64,000 nt of DNA from Nitratireductor aquimarinus (GTDB lineage Bacteria > Pseudomonadota > Alphaproteobacteria > Rhizobiales > Rhizobiaceae): positions 304,564 to 368,563 of the forward strand of contig NZ_JAFKDE010000005.1 in the NCBI RefSeq assembly GCF_017255295.1, given 5' to 3'. Within the stretch, counting starts at the first letter, position 1, and every line of letters begins with the position of its first letter. Shown here in pieces: positions 39,887 through 50,700 of the stretch. The position numbers were made by a program, and so were the translations under genes. The notes beneath the pieces are model-generated. The model had not been told where the DNA came from. It did no database searches and worked only from the letters and a program-made list of their open reading frames with translations.

Positions 39887-42409
39887 ATGCCGGGGCTGGA
39901 CCCGCTGAACGGCGGATCTATGGGCCCTAGGGGCCGACAGCGCAAAACAGGCATCACACGGGGATTGATGCGGTTTCTGACGCTGACGACGAGCGTGGTC
40001 ATGCCATTCACGGCGGCCGCGCAGACGAGCGCGCAGGTTGCGCCAGGCGTGTCCTTTGCTGCTTCCGATGTCATTGAAGTCGCGGTGTTCGCCGGCATCA
40101 TGGGCGCGGCGTTTCTGTCGGCTATCTGGTTGATCCGCCAACGCGCGCGCATCGCTGCTGAAAATCTGGAGCTTCGCGCCCGTGTCGCTGAACTGAGCGG
40201 CGCACTGGGGCGCTCGGAAGCCCTTCTCAATCTCAAGGATCAACGCGCTGTCGTGTGGGGCGGTGGAGCGGACAAGCCGGCCATCGTCGGCGATCTGCCG
40301 CCGGGCTGCGGCGCGCCGGATGAACGCTCGGCGTTTCTGGCGTTCGGCCGCTGGATGATGCCGCGCGCGGCGTCTGCGCTGGACCGGGCGCTGGCGAACC
40401 TGCGCGATGAAGGCGAGAACTTCGATCTGACCATCGAGACGCGCTCGGGCACGCTGCTTGAGGCGCAGGGACGCAAGTCGGCGCAGCACACCGTGCTGCG
40501 TTTCATCTCGCTTGCCGGCGTGCGCGAAGAACATGCGCGGATGCAGGTGGAGCAGGAGAACCTGCTCTCCGAGCGCAGGACCGTTCTGGGACTGCTCGAT
40601 TCCCTCGACATGCCGTTCTGGCTGCGTGACAAGGCAGGCCAGCTTGCCTGGGTGAACCGCGCGTTCACCGGTGCTGTCGACGCGCCGAGCGGTGATGCGG
40701 TGCTGCGCGAGCAGCTTGAATTCCTGCCCATGTCGGCGCGTGAAGAGATCACCAGCCGCCACCGCGAGGCCAATGAGGTGTTCAGGCAGTCGCTCTCCGC
40801 CGTTGTGCGCGGCGAGCGCCGGGTGTTTGCGATCACCGATTATGCGGGTGCGCATGGTTCTGCCGGCATCGCCAGCGATGTCAGTGAGGTGGAGACGATC
40901 CGCCGTGAGTTCGAAAGCACGGTGCAGAGTCATTCCGACACGCTGGATCAGCTCACCACGGCTGTCGCCATTTTCGACGAGAACCAGAAGCTGCGCTTCT
41001 TCAACCAGTCGTTCCAGAAGCTCTGGGATCTGGACACGCCCTTCCTGGAGAGCGCGCCGGACAATGCGCTTCTGCTCGACCGTCTGCGCAGCGAAGGCAC
41101 GCTTGCCGAGCAGCCCGAATGGCGTCGCTGGAAGCAGGAGCTTCTTTCCGCCTATCGCAGCATGAAGCCGGAAGAACACTGGTGGCATCTGCCCGACGGG
41201 CGTACGATCCGTGTCATCGCCAATCCGCAGCCCAAGGGCGGCGTGACCTGGGTTTTCGAAAACCTGACGGAAAAGTTCGACCTGGAAAGCCGCTACAATG
41301 CGGCCATGCGGGTGCAGGGTGAAACGCTCGACAATCTGACCGAAGGTGTGGCCGTGTTCGGCCCCGATGGTCGCCTGCGCCTTTCCAACCCGGCCTTCCA
41401 GCGGCTCTGGAGCCTGCCCGATACGCTGATCGCTTCGGGTGCGCACATCGCCGATATCCGCACGGTCTGCGACCCGCTGGCGAAGGAAAGCCCCTGGCGC
41501 AGCTTCGTTGCCTCGGTCACCGGTTTCGATGACGAGCGCCGCAGCCAGCACGGACAGGTGGAATTAAGCAATGGCTCGGTGCTGAGCCACGCGACGATCC
41601 CGCTGCCCAACGGGCAGGTGATGATCACGTTTGTCGACATGACCGACAGCGTGAACGTGGAACGTGCGCTGAAGGAAAAGAACGACGCGCTGCAGAAGGC
41701 GGACAAGCTGAAGAACGATTTCGTTCAGCACGTCTCCTACGAGCTGCGCTCGCCGCTGACCAACATCATCGGTTTCACCGAGCTTCTGAACATTCAGGAC
41801 ACCGGATCGCTGAACCAGAGGCAGCGCGAATATGTGGACCATATCGGTTCGTCGTCTTCGGTGCTTCTCACAGTGGTGAACGACATTCTCGATCTTGCCA
41901 CGGTCGATGCCGGCATCATGGAGCTGGAGATCGGCGAAGTGCGGGTTGGCGACATGGTCGAGGCTGCGGCCGGGCTCATCTCCGAGCGGCTGCGCGAGCA
42001 CCAGATCCGCCTCGACGTGCAGATGGACGATGCGGCTCTGGTCTTCCACGCGGATGAGAACCGGGTGCGGCAGGTGCTGTTCAACCTGCTCTCCAACGCG
42101 GCCAATTATGCGCCGGAGCACAGCATTATCCGGCTTGTGGCGCGGCAGTATGACGACGCGGTCGAATTCAGCGTGCATGATGACGGTCCGGGCATGGCGC
42201 CGGACGTGCTGGAGACGATCTTCCGGCGCTTCGAGCCGCATGTGAATGGCGGGCGCCGTCGCGGCGCGGGGCTGGGTCTCTCCATCGTCAAGAGTTTCGT
42301 CGAGCTGCATGGCGGCTCTGTTCACATCGACACGGGCGAAGGGCGTGGAACCACGGTAACCTGCCGTTTCCCCTCCGCGCCGACACAGGCGCGGGTCGCC
42401 GCAGAGTAG
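39887..42409 (+). CDS. divL: DivL-type PAS sensor pseudo-histidine kinase
   Basis: 840 aa from the ATG at 39887 (GAAGGA 7 bases upstream; a TTG at 39854 is possible). One or two N-terminal hydrophobic segments (about residues 30-85), several PAS-like repeats between about 180 and 580, a DHp helix where Tyr618 stands in the place of the usual His (QHVSYELRSPLT), then a complete HATPase with LLSNAANYAP, DDGPGM and GLGLSIVK. The Tyr substitution is the hallmark of Caulobacter DivL, which controls CckA-CtrA signalling. Function in this organism is inferred. Confidence 0.93.
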   Translation: MPGLDPLNGGSMGPRGRQRKTGITRGLMRFLTLTTSVVMPFTAAAQTSAQVAPGVSFAASDVIEVAVFAGIMGAAFLSAIWLIRQRARIAAENLELRARVAELSGALGRSEALLNLKDQRAVVWGGGADKPAIVGDLPPGCGAPDERSAFLAFGRWMMPRAASALDRALANLRDEGENFDLTIETRSGTLLEAQGRKSAQHTVLRFISLAGVREEHARMQVEQENLLSERRTVLGLLDSLDMPFWLRDKAGQLAWVNRAFTGAVDAPSGDAVLREQLEFLPMSAREEITSRHREANEVFRQSLSAVVRGERRVFAITDYAGAHGSAGIASDVSEVETIRREFESTVQSHSDTLDQLTTAVAIFDENQKLRFFNQSFQKLWDLDTPFLESAPDNALLLDRLRSEGTLAEQPEWRRWKQELLSAYRSMKPEEHWWHLPDGRTIRVIANPQPKGGVTWVFENLTEKFDLESRYNAAMRVQGETLDNLTEGVAVFGPDGRLRLSNPAFQRLWSLPDTLIASGAHIADIRTVCDPLAKESPWRSFVASVTGFDDERRSQHGQVELSNGSVLSHATIPLPNGQVMITFVDMTDSVNVERALKEKNDALQKADKLKNDFVQHVSYELRSPLTNIIGFTELLNIQDTGSLNQRQREYVDHIGSSSSVLLTVVNDILDLATVDAGIMELEIGEVRVGDMVEAAAGLISERLREHQIRLDVQMDDAALVFHADENRVRQVLFNLLSNAANYAPEHSIIRLVARQYDDAVEFSVHDDGPGMAPDVLETIFRRFEPHVNGGRRRGAGLGLSIVKSFVELHGGSVHIDTGEGRGTTVTCRFPSAPTQARVAAE

Positions 42410-42418
42410 CCACACCCT

Positions 42419-43927
42419 ATGACCGCGCGCGTTCTGGAACGCTTCCTGCCGGATGAAAACGCAACGACGCTGTTCGGCGAAGACATCGCCGTGGCGCTGC
42501 GCGCCGGCGATGTGCTTGCCCTGAAGGGAGATCTCGGCGCCGGCAAGACGACGCTGGCCCGTTCCATCGTTCGCGCGCTGGCCGAAGACCCGGACATGGA
42601 TGTGCCAAGCCCGACCTTCACGCTGGTGCAGAGCTATGATGCGCGCATTCCCGTGCATCATTTCGATCTCTACCGGCTGGGCGAGCCGGACGAGCTGGAA
42701 GAACTCGGCCTGTTCGAAGCGGCGGAAGACGGCGTTGCGCTGGTCGAATGGCCGGAGCGCGCCGGTGACGCGCTTAAGGATGCGATCCGGCTCGAACTGC
42801 ATGACGAGGGCGAAGGCCGGCTGGCGGTGATCACCGGACCGGACGACGCCATGCTTCGGCTGGAGCGCAGCTTCGCCATTCGCGATTTTCTGAACAAGGC
42901 CGGTGAAAAGCGGGCGCATCGCGCGTTTCTTCTGGGTGACGCCTCGCTGCGCGCCTATGAGACCGTGACCACGCGGCTTGGCGCGCGACGCATCCTGATG
43001 AATGCGCCGGAACGGCGCGACGAGCCGCTTCTGGCATGCGGGCGGCCCTATAGCCGGATCGCGCATCTGGCGCAGTCGGTCGCGGCATCCGTGGCGATGG
43101 CGAACACCATTCGCGCGCGTGGGTTCGCGGCCTATGAGGTCTATGCGCAGGATCTGGAAACCGGGCTGCTTCTGACCGAGCATCTGGGCGTGACGCCGTT
43201 TCTTTCGCCCGAGGGCGAGCCGGTGGCCGAGCGTTATGTGGAGGCGGCGCGCCTGCTGGCAGCACTGCACCGCGACGCCTGGCCGACCGAGATGCCGGTG
43301 GATGAAGGGCATGTGCATGAACTGCCGCCCTATGACCGCGAGGCGCTCGGCATCGAGGTGAGCCTGCTCACCGACTGGTACATGCCGTTCATGGCGGGAC
43401 GTCCGGCAAGCGATGAAGAACGCGCGGGCTATATGGAGTGCTGGGGCCGGCTTTTCGCGCGCCTTGAAGATTTCGAAAAGAACCTGGTGCTGCGCGACTT
43501 CCATTCGCCCAACCTGATCTGGCGCGGCGAGCGCGAAGGGTTTGACCGGCTGGGGCTGATCGACCTGCAGGACGCAGTGTGCGGACCGGCGGCCTATGAC
43601 GTTGCCTCGCTGGCGCTCGATGCGCGCGTGACGATGCCGGAAGAGCTGGAGCGCGCCGTGGTGGAGGCCTATTGCGCTGCCCGCGCCGAGCAGGGACCAT
43701 TCGACCGCGCGGCGTTCGACGAGGCCTATGCGATTTGCGGAACGCAGCGCAATTCGAAGCTGCTTGGCACCTTCGTGCGGCTGGAGCAGCGCGATCACAA
43801 GCCGTTCTACATCAAGCATCTGCCACGCATCCGCACCTATCTGCGCCGGGCGATGCGCCACCCCGCGCTGGATGAGCTGCGCGGCTTCTACGAAGAGGCG
43901 GGTTTCCTCGGCGGAGATGAAGAATGA
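42419..43927 (+). CDS. TsaE-AmgK fusion (t6A ATPase plus sugar kinase)
   Basis: 502 aa with two domains. Residues 1-150 are TsaE, the ATPase for tRNA t6A synthesis: P-loop GDLGAGKT at 37-44, SPTFTLVQ, HHFDLYRL at 80-87. Residues about 165-500 are an aminoglycoside-phosphotransferase-fold kinase (RDFHSPNLIW with catalytic Asp360, then LIDLQDAVCGP), resembling AmgK, the N-acetylmuramate/N-acetylglucosamine anomeric kinase of cell-wall recycling. murU follows in ATGA overlap, supporting that reading. Confidence 0.9.
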   Translation: MTARVLERFLPDENATTLFGEDIAVALRAGDVLALKGDLGAGKTTLARSIVRALAEDPDMDVPSPTFTLVQSYDARIPVHHFDLYRLGEPDELEELGLFEAAEDGVALVEWPERAGDALKDAIRLELHDEGEGRLAVITGPDDAMLRLERSFAIRDFLNKAGEKRAHRAFLLGDASLRAYETVTTRLGARRILMNAPERRDEPLLACGRPYSRIAHLAQSVAASVAMANTIRARGFAAYEVYAQDLETGLLLTEHLGVTPFLSPEGEPVAERYVEAARLLAALHRDAWPTEMPVDEGHVHELPPYDREALGIEVSLLTDWYMPFMAGRPASDEERAGYMECWGRLFARLEDFEKNLVLRDFHSPNLIWRGEREGFDRLGLIDLQDAVCGPAAYDVASLALDARVTMPEELERAVVEAYCAARAEQGPFDRAAFDEAYAICGTQRNSKLLGTFVRLEQRDHKPFYIKHLPRIRTYLRRAMRHPALDELRGFYEEAGFLGGDEE

Positions 43928-44673
43928 GCGGGGCGAGACCCGACAATATGCCTGATACGGCGATGGTGCTGGCGGCGGGGCTGGGAAAGCGCATGCGGCC
44001 CATCACCGACACGCTGCCCAAGCCGCTGGTCCAGGTCGCAGGCCGCACGCTGATCGACCGCGCGCTGGACATGCTTGAGCATGCCGGCGTCGGCACGGCG
44101 GTGGTGAATGTGCATTATCTGGCCGACCAGATGGAGGCGCATCTGGATGACCGCGTTACGCCGCATGTCATCATCTCCGACGAGCGCGACCGGCTCATGG
44201 ATTCGGCTGGCGGCGTTATCCGCGCGCTGCCGCATCTGGGCGATGCGCCATTCTTCATTCTCAACGCCGACACGTTCTGGCTTGAGGGTGAGACATCCAA
44301 TCTGGAGCGGCTGGCCCTTGCCTGGGACGACGCGACCATGGATATTCTCCTCATGGTTGCGGATACAGAGCAGGCGACGGGCCATTCCGGCTCGACCGAT
44401 TACCGAATGGATGCGGATGGCCGCCTTGCCCGCGACCGGGGCGTGGCGGGCGGCGTCATCTATGCGGGGGCGATTGTGCTCAATCCGCGTATCTTCGACG
44501 GGGCCGGCGATGAGCCGCAATCACTGAATACCTATTTCGATGCAGTGGAACGCAAGGGCCGGCTGTTCGGCATGAAGATGGACGGCGCGTGGATCACCGT
44601 CGGCACGCCGGATGCGATCGCGCCCGCCGAAGCGGTGGTGGCCGCGCACGGTGAGCAGTGCGATGCCGGCTAA
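43924..44673 (+). CDS. murU: N-acetylmuramate alpha-1-phosphate uridylyltransferase (MurU-like)
   Basis: 249 aa nucleotidyltransferase with AMVLAAGLGKRMRPIT (residues 14-29) and LPKPLVQVAGRTLIDRAL, then FILNADTFW. Coupled to the AmgK domain gene, it should convert MurNAc-1-phosphate to UDP-MurNAc in the AmgK/MurU recycling route, which bypasses fosfomycin-sensitive de novo synthesis. Substrate is inferred from context and family. Its last 11 bases overlap addB. Confidence 0.85.
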   Translation: MSGARPDNMPDTAMVLAAGLGKRMRPITDTLPKPLVQVAGRTLIDRALDMLEHAGVGTAVVNVHYLADQMEAHLDDRVTPHVIISDERDRLMDSAGGVIRALPHLGDAPFFILNADTFWLEGETSNLERLALAWDDATMDILLMVADTEQATGHSGSTDYRMDADGRLARDRGVAGGVIYAGAIVLNPRIFDGAGDEPQSLNTYFDAVERKGRLFGMKMDGAWITVGTPDAIAPAEAVVAAHGEQCDAG

Positions 44674-47600
44674 GCATCCGCCGCGCGCCTATTCCATTCC
44701 CCCCGGCGTCCACTTCCTGGAGACGCTTGCAGAAGCGCTGCTCGACGGGCGGCTTGTTCCCGGTTTTCGTCATGATGGCGATCCGCTGGCGCTGGCGGAT
44801 GTCACGATCTATCTGCCGACCCGCCGCGCCGCACGCGCGCTGCGCGATGTGCTGCTTGAAAAGCTGAGCGGCCAGTCGGCCATCCTGCCTGTCATTCGCC
44901 CGCTGGGTGAGTTCGACGAGGAGGCGGCGCTGTTCGACACGGAGGGCGCATCCGCACTCGATCTTGCGCCGCCCATCGAGGCGCTGGACCGCATCCTGCT
45001 TCTGGCGCCGATGGTGCAGGCGTGGAAGGCGCGCCTGCCCGGCCATGTGGCCGCGCTCTTCGAGGAAGGCGTGGTGGTGCCGGCCTCGGCGTCGGACTCC
45101 ATCTGGCTCGCTCGGGATCTGGCCGCGCTGATGGACGAGATAGAAACCGAGGAAGCGGACTGGACGAAGCTTGCCGGTCTTGCGCCCGACGCGCTGGCGC
45201 ACTGGTGGCAGGTGACGCTCGAATTCCTGCAGATCGTCACGGCGCACTGGCCCAACCTGCTTGACGCGCTTGACCGCTCCAACCCGGCGGCGCATCGGAA
45301 CGCCATGCTGGCCGCTGAGACGGCGCGGCTCAGGACGCAGGCCCACAGGGGGCCAGTCATCGCAGCAGGCTCCACCGGCACCATTCCGGCGACGGCGCGG
45401 CTTCTGGCGACGATTGCCGGGCTGGACAATGGCGCGGTGGTGTTGCCGGGCCTGGACAAGCGGCTTGATGCGCGCGCCTGGGACGCGGTGGGCGATGCGG
45501 CCGAGCCATCTGCCTTCGGGCACCCGCAGGCGGGCTTGAAGAAGCTGCTTGCCGCAATGGGCATGGAGCGGGCGGATGTGGTGGAAATTGGCGTCCCCTC
45601 GCCGGCGCTTGCGCTGCGGGGCGCGCTGGTGAGCGAAACGCTGCGCCCGGCGGAAACCACCGATGCCTGGCTTGAAAACCGGGCGCTGGCGGACGATGCA
45701 ACGGAAGGCGGCGCGCTGGCCGGCGTCACGCTGGTGGAGACGGCAAACGAGCGCGACGAGGCGCTTTCGATTGCGGTTGCGCTGCGCCTCGCACTGACCA
45801 GCGACAGGGCTACGGCAGCGCTGGTGACACCGGATCGCGGGCTTGCACGGCGGGTGGCCGTGGAGCTGCGGCGCTTCGGCATTGAGGCGGACGATTCCGG
45901 CGGCACGCCGCTGGCCGACAGTCCGCCGGCGACGCTGGCGCGGCTCCTTCTGGAAACGGTGTTTCGCCCCGGCGAACCCATCGCCATGGTGGCCCTGCTC
46001 AAACATCCGCTCCTGCGGCTCGGACTGAAACGCGCCAGAGTGCGACGGGCGGCGGAGACCATTGAACTGGTGGCGCTGCGCGGTGGCACGGGAAGGCCCG
46101 ATATCGCAACGCTCGACACGCTGTTCGAGACGCGCTGGGCGGGCATCGAGAGCAGCACGCGCAAGCCCTTCTGGTTCGTGCGCGTCAACGATGCAGCCCT
46201 TGCCGAAGCACGCGCCGTGCTGGAGGCGCTGCGCGCGGCGCTTACGCCCTTGGTCGAGATGCGCGGCGTGCGCGGTGTCGGCGTGCCGGACATGGCGCGC
46301 TTTACCGTGGAGGTGCTGGAGGCGCTTGGGCGCTCCGAGGATGGCAGCCTCACCAATTACTATGAGGGCGAGCGGGGGCAGGCCATGGCCGCCTTCCTGC
46401 GCGGACTGGTCGGCTCCGACACGACGCTGCCCTTCGACGCCAGCGAATGGCCGCCGGTCTTTGCGGCGCTGATCGCCACCGAAGTGGTGAAGCCGACCAT
46501 GGGCGCAGACAAGCGCGTGGCGATCTGGGGTGCGCTTGAGGCGCGGCTTCTCAGCGTCGACACGCTGGTGCTGGGCGGCATGAACGAGGGCACCTGGCCA
46601 AGCATCCCTTCCTCCGACCGCTTCATGTCGCGGCTGATGAAGGCCGAGCTTTCGCTGGAGCCGCCGGAGCGGCGTATCGGTCAGGCGGCGCATGACTTCA
46701 TGATGGCGATGGGATCGGAGAATGTGGTGCTGACCCGCGCTGCGCGCGCCGGCGATGCCCCAGCGGTTGCCTCGCGCTGGCTGCAGCGCATCACTGCATT
46801 TGCCGGCAAAGAAGCGACCGAGGCGATGCGCGTGCGGGGCCGCAGGCTGATCGGCTGGGCGCGCCTTCTGGACGACAGACCGGACGAAGATTTCGCTCCG
46901 CGACCCGAACCGGCCCCGGCGGTGGAAGCGCGGCCGACGCGCTTCTCGGTCACGGAGATCGAGACGCTGCGGCGCGACCCCTATGCGGTCTATGCGAAGC
47001 GCATTCTGGAGCTGGTTGCCCTCGACCCTCTGATCCGCGATCCGGGGGCTGCCGAGCGCGGCAATCTCTTCCACGACATTCTTGAGCACTTCATCAAGGA
47101 GGTGGACGATCCGTCCGGGCATGAAGCGCTCGACCGTCTGATCGCCATCGGACGACGGCTCTTTGCCGAGGCGGGCCTGCCGCAGGATGTTGCGACCGTG
47201 TGGTGGCCGCGTTTCGAGCGCACGGCCGAGGCCGTCATCGAATGGGAGCGCGGGCGCGCGGAAGGCATCGCCAGGCGTCACGCCGAAGCCATCTCCTCGG
47301 CCGTCGAGGTGGCGAAGCTCGGCCTCACCCTTTCAGGCCGCGCCGACCGCATCGACATTCGTGACGATGGCAGCGCCGACATTCTCGACTACAAGACGGG
47401 CGCGACGCCCTCGCGGCGTCAGGCGCACACGCTCATCTCGCCGCAGCTGGCGCTTGAGGCAGCGCTTCTCCAGCGCGGCGCGTTTGCCGATGTGGGGGCT
47501 GCGCAGCCGAACGAACTTGCCTATGTGCGGCTCAAGGCGAATGGCGAGGTGTTGTCCGAGTCCATTCTCAAGATCAAAAACAGCGACAAGACAGCGCCCG

Positions 47601-47788
47601 GCATGGCCGAGGAAGCGTGGGAGCGGCTGTCGCAGCTTCTCGCGCATTACCACAAGGCCGAGACCGGCTACCGTTCGCGCGTCCTGCCATTCCGCGAAGG
47701 CGATGTGGGCGGCGACTACGATCATCTGGCGCGTGTGCTCGAATGGTCGGCCGGTGGCGATACGGGCGATGGCGGAGAGGGCGAATGA
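44663..47788 (+). CDS. addB: Double-strand break repair protein AddB
   Basis: 1041 aa, alphaproteobacterial AddB, the nuclease/helicase-like partner of AddA that processes double-strand ends for RecA. ADVTIYLPTRRAARALRDVL near residue 45, LLGGMNEGTWP in the central part (as GGMNEGTWPSIPSSDRFMS in two pieces), and a C-terminal RecB-type nuclease with GRADRID and DILDYKTG. Start ATG at 44663, inside murU's end; the upstream open frame is not coding-like. Confidence 0.95.
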   Translation: MPAKHPPRAYSIPPGVHFLETLAEALLDGRLVPGFRHDGDPLALADVTIYLPTRRAARALRDVLLEKLSGQSAILPVIRPLGEFDEEAALFDTEGASALDLAPPIEALDRILLLAPMVQAWKARLPGHVAALFEEGVVVPASASDSIWLARDLAALMDEIETEEADWTKLAGLAPDALAHWWQVTLEFLQIVTAHWPNLLDALDRSNPAAHRNAMLAAETARLRTQAHRGPVIAAGSTGTIPATARLLATIAGLDNGAVVLPGLDKRLDARAWDAVGDAAEPSAFGHPQAGLKKLLAAMGMERADVVEIGVPSPALALRGALVSETLRPAETTDAWLENRALADDATEGGALAGVTLVETANERDEALSIAVALRLALTSDRATAALVTPDRGLARRVAVELRRFGIEADDSGGTPLADSPPATLARLLLETVFRPGEPIAMVALLKHPLLRLGLKRARVRRAAETIELVALRGGTGRPDIATLDTLFETRWAGIESSTRKPFWFVRVNDAALAEARAVLEALRAALTPLVEMRGVRGVGVPDMARFTVEVLEALGRSEDGSLTNYYEGERGQAMAAFLRGLVGSDTTLPFDASEWPPVFAALIATEVVKPTMGADKRVAIWGALEARLLSVDTLVLGGMNEGTWPSIPSSDRFMSRLMKAELSLEPPERRIGQAAHDFMMAMGSENVVLTRAARAGDAPAVASRWLQRITAFAGKEATEAMRVRGRRLIGWARLLDDRPDEDFAPRPEPAPAVEARPTRFSVTEIETLRRDPYAVYAKRILELVALDPLIRDPGAAERGNLFHDILEHFIKEVDDPSGHEALDRLIAIGRRLFAEAGLPQDVATVWWPRFERTAEAVIEWERGRAEGIARRHAEAISSAVEVAKLGLTLSGRADRIDIRDDGSADILDYKTGATPSRRQAHTLISPQLALEAALLQRGAFADVGAAQPNELAYVRLKANGEVLSESILKIKNSDKTAPGMAEEAWERLSQLLAHYHKAETGYRSRVLPFREGDVGGDYDHLARVLEWSAGGDTGDGGEGE

Positions 47789-50700
47789 AGAAGCTGCCCT
47801 TTATCCCCGAAGACACGATCCGGGCGCAGGCGCTGGCCGCCGATCCGGCCAACTCCGCCTGGGTGTCGGCCAATGCCGGGTCGGGCAAGACACATGTGCT
47901 CGCCCAGCGCGTGATCCGCCTTCTGCTGCAGGGGGCCGATCCGTCGAAAATCCTCTGCCTGACCTATACGCGCGCCGCCGCGGCCAACATGGCCAACCGC
48001 GTGTTTCGCGATCTCGCGGGCTGGAGCCTGATGTCCGACGATGCGCTGTCCGAGGTCATTGCCAAGCTTGAGGGTGGCAGGCCAGGCCGGGAAACGCTCG
48101 CCCGCGCGCGGCGGCTTTTCGCCCGTGCGCTGGAAACGCCGGGCGGGCTGAAGATCCAGACGATCCACGCCTTCTGCGAGGCGATCCTGCATCAATTCCC
48201 GCTCGAGGCGAACATTGCCGGCCATTTCGAGCTTCTGGATTCGCAGATGGAAGAGGCGCTGCTGGCCGAGGCGCGGCGCGATCTTCTGTCGGGCGCTGCC
48301 GGCGAGGACGCGGTGCTGTCGGACGCCTTCGCCGAGGTGCTGGAGCGCGGTGGCGAAAGCGGTCTTCAGGATCTCCTGTCGGAAATCGTCTCCCGTCGCG
48401 ACGGGCTGCGCGCCTTCATCGACGAGATTGCCAACGACCCGGTTCCCTACAGCGCGCTGTTCGAGGAATTCGGTTTTGCGCCGGGTGAGGACGCCGAGGC
48501 GATTGCCGCTTCGATCTGGCCGCTTCCCGGTTTCGACGCCAGCGCGTTTCGCGCGCTTGTGGCCGAGGCGGAGGCGGTGGACGCCAAGACGGTGCTGAAG
48601 GGCATCGTGCCAGAGGCGACGCTGGCCTTCGAGGAGCGCGACCCGCTGCGCCGGCTGGAGCATCTGCGGAAGGGTTTTCTCAAGGCCGATGGCGGCGTTT
48701 ATGGCGAGAGCACGTTCAAGAAGGCGCTGCGCGCCGCCCTGCCCGATATCGTGGAGCGCTATGTCGAAGCGGCGGAGGTGATCCGCAATGCAGTCGACCG
48801 TGTGGCGTTGTTCCGCATGCTGGAGGCCACCCGTTCGGCACTGGTGATCGCCGACGGCATGATCGCGCGCTACGAACGGCTGAAGCGGGCACGCGGTTTT
48901 CTCGATTTCAACGATCTCATCACGCGCACGATCCGGCTTCTGGCGCGCGCCGATGCCGGACCGTGGGTGCAGTACAAGCTCGACAAGGGCATCGACCACG
49001 TTCTGATCGACGAAGCGCAGGATACGAGCCCCGAGCAATGGCAGATCGTGCGGCTTCTCGCCGAAGAGTTTTTTGCCGGCGAAAGTGCGCGCGAGGGATT
49101 GCAGCGCACCATCTTTGCGGTGGGCGACGAAAAACAGTCGATCTACTCCTTCCAGGGAGCGGAGCCGGCGGCATTCGGCGAAAGTGGACGGGCCTTCGAA
49201 AAGAAGGTGCGGGCGGCGGAGCGCCGTTTCGAGCGCCTGCGCCTGCGCTATTCCTTCCGCTCAACCGAGGATGTTCTGAAAGCGGCCGACCTGGTGTTCT
49301 CAAGGGAGGAGGCGGCGCAGGGGCTGACCCATGATCCCGAACCGATCGAGCATCTGGCGGTGCGCGCCGGCCAGCCCGGCTATGTGGAAGTGTGGTCGCC
49401 CATAGCGCCGGAAGTGGTGGAGGAGCCCGACGACTGGACGGAAGCCATCGACCACGCGTCGGCTCCGGCGGTGCGACTGGCCGAAACCATTGCCCAGACC
49501 GTCGAGGACTGGATCCGGAATGGCGAGATCATCGAAGGCACTGGCAAGCGCCTGACGGCGGGCGATGTGCTGGTTCTGGTGCGCAAGCGCGACCGCTTCG
49601 TGCATGCACTGTCGCGCAGCCTCAAGAACCGCCACATCGATGTGGCCGGTGCGGACCGCCTGCGACTGACGGCGCATATTGCCGTGCAGGACCTGATCGC
49701 GCTTGGCCGTTTTCTGCTGCAGCCGCATGACGATCTCTCGCTGGCTGCGGTGCTGAAAAGCCCGCTGTTCGGCATGGATGAGGAGCGCCTGTTCCGGCTC
49801 GCCTGGAACCGTGGCCGGGCGGTTCCACTGTTTGACGCCATGCGGGCGCAGGCGCTGTCGGACCCGGCGGTGGCCGGCATGGTCGATATGCTGCAACGCT
49901 GGCAGAACGAGGCGGCGTTCAAGCCGGCCTTTGAATTCTATGCCGGGCTGCTTTCGGGCAGCCGGGACCGGGAAGGCGCGCGCCGGCTGTTTGTCGCGCG
50001 GCTCGGTCATGAGGCGAATGACATTCTCGACGAGTTCCTGTCCTTCGCGCTGGCCGGTGAGCGGGCGGGGCTCAACGGTCTTGAGGCGCTGCTCTCGGCG
50101 CTTGACGGGCAGGCCCCGGAGATCAAGCGCGAGATGGACCAGACGCGCGACGAGCTGCGCATCATGACGGTGCATGCCGCCAAGGGGCTGGAAGCGCCGG
50201 TGGTGTTTCTCGTCGATCCGGGCAGCGCGCCCTTCGTCGCCCAGCATTTGCCAAAGCTGATGCCATTTGCGCCGCGTGGCGAGGGCTGGCAGGGCAAGGG
50301 CTTCCTCTGGCGCGCAGGCAAGGATGTCTCCAATTCGGTGGCGGCAGGCTTCGAGGCGAATGCAAAGGTCAAGGCGGAGGAAGAATACCGCCGGCTTCTC
50401 TATGTGGGCATGACGCGGGCCGAGGACCGGCTGATCGTGTGCGGGTATCACGGTGCGCGCGAACCGCAGGACCTGACCTGGCAGAACACGGTGCGGCAGG
50501 CGCTTTCAGGTGCGGAGGTCGCGGTGGAGCTGGACCGTCCCGCAGCCTGTGCGCCGGTCTATCGCTACCGTGTGAGCGAAGCGCCACCGGTCGAGGAAGA
50601 GGCGGCGCCAGTGGCCGAAGCCGCGCCTGAAACGGCGCTGCCGGAGACTTTGCTGACGCCGCCGCCAATGCCGACAGACCTGCCGCGCCCGCTTTCGCCA

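Noticed and set aside
44594..47281. 895-aa minus-strand ORF over addB
   Set aside because: Low-complexity Arg/His-rich shadow of addB.
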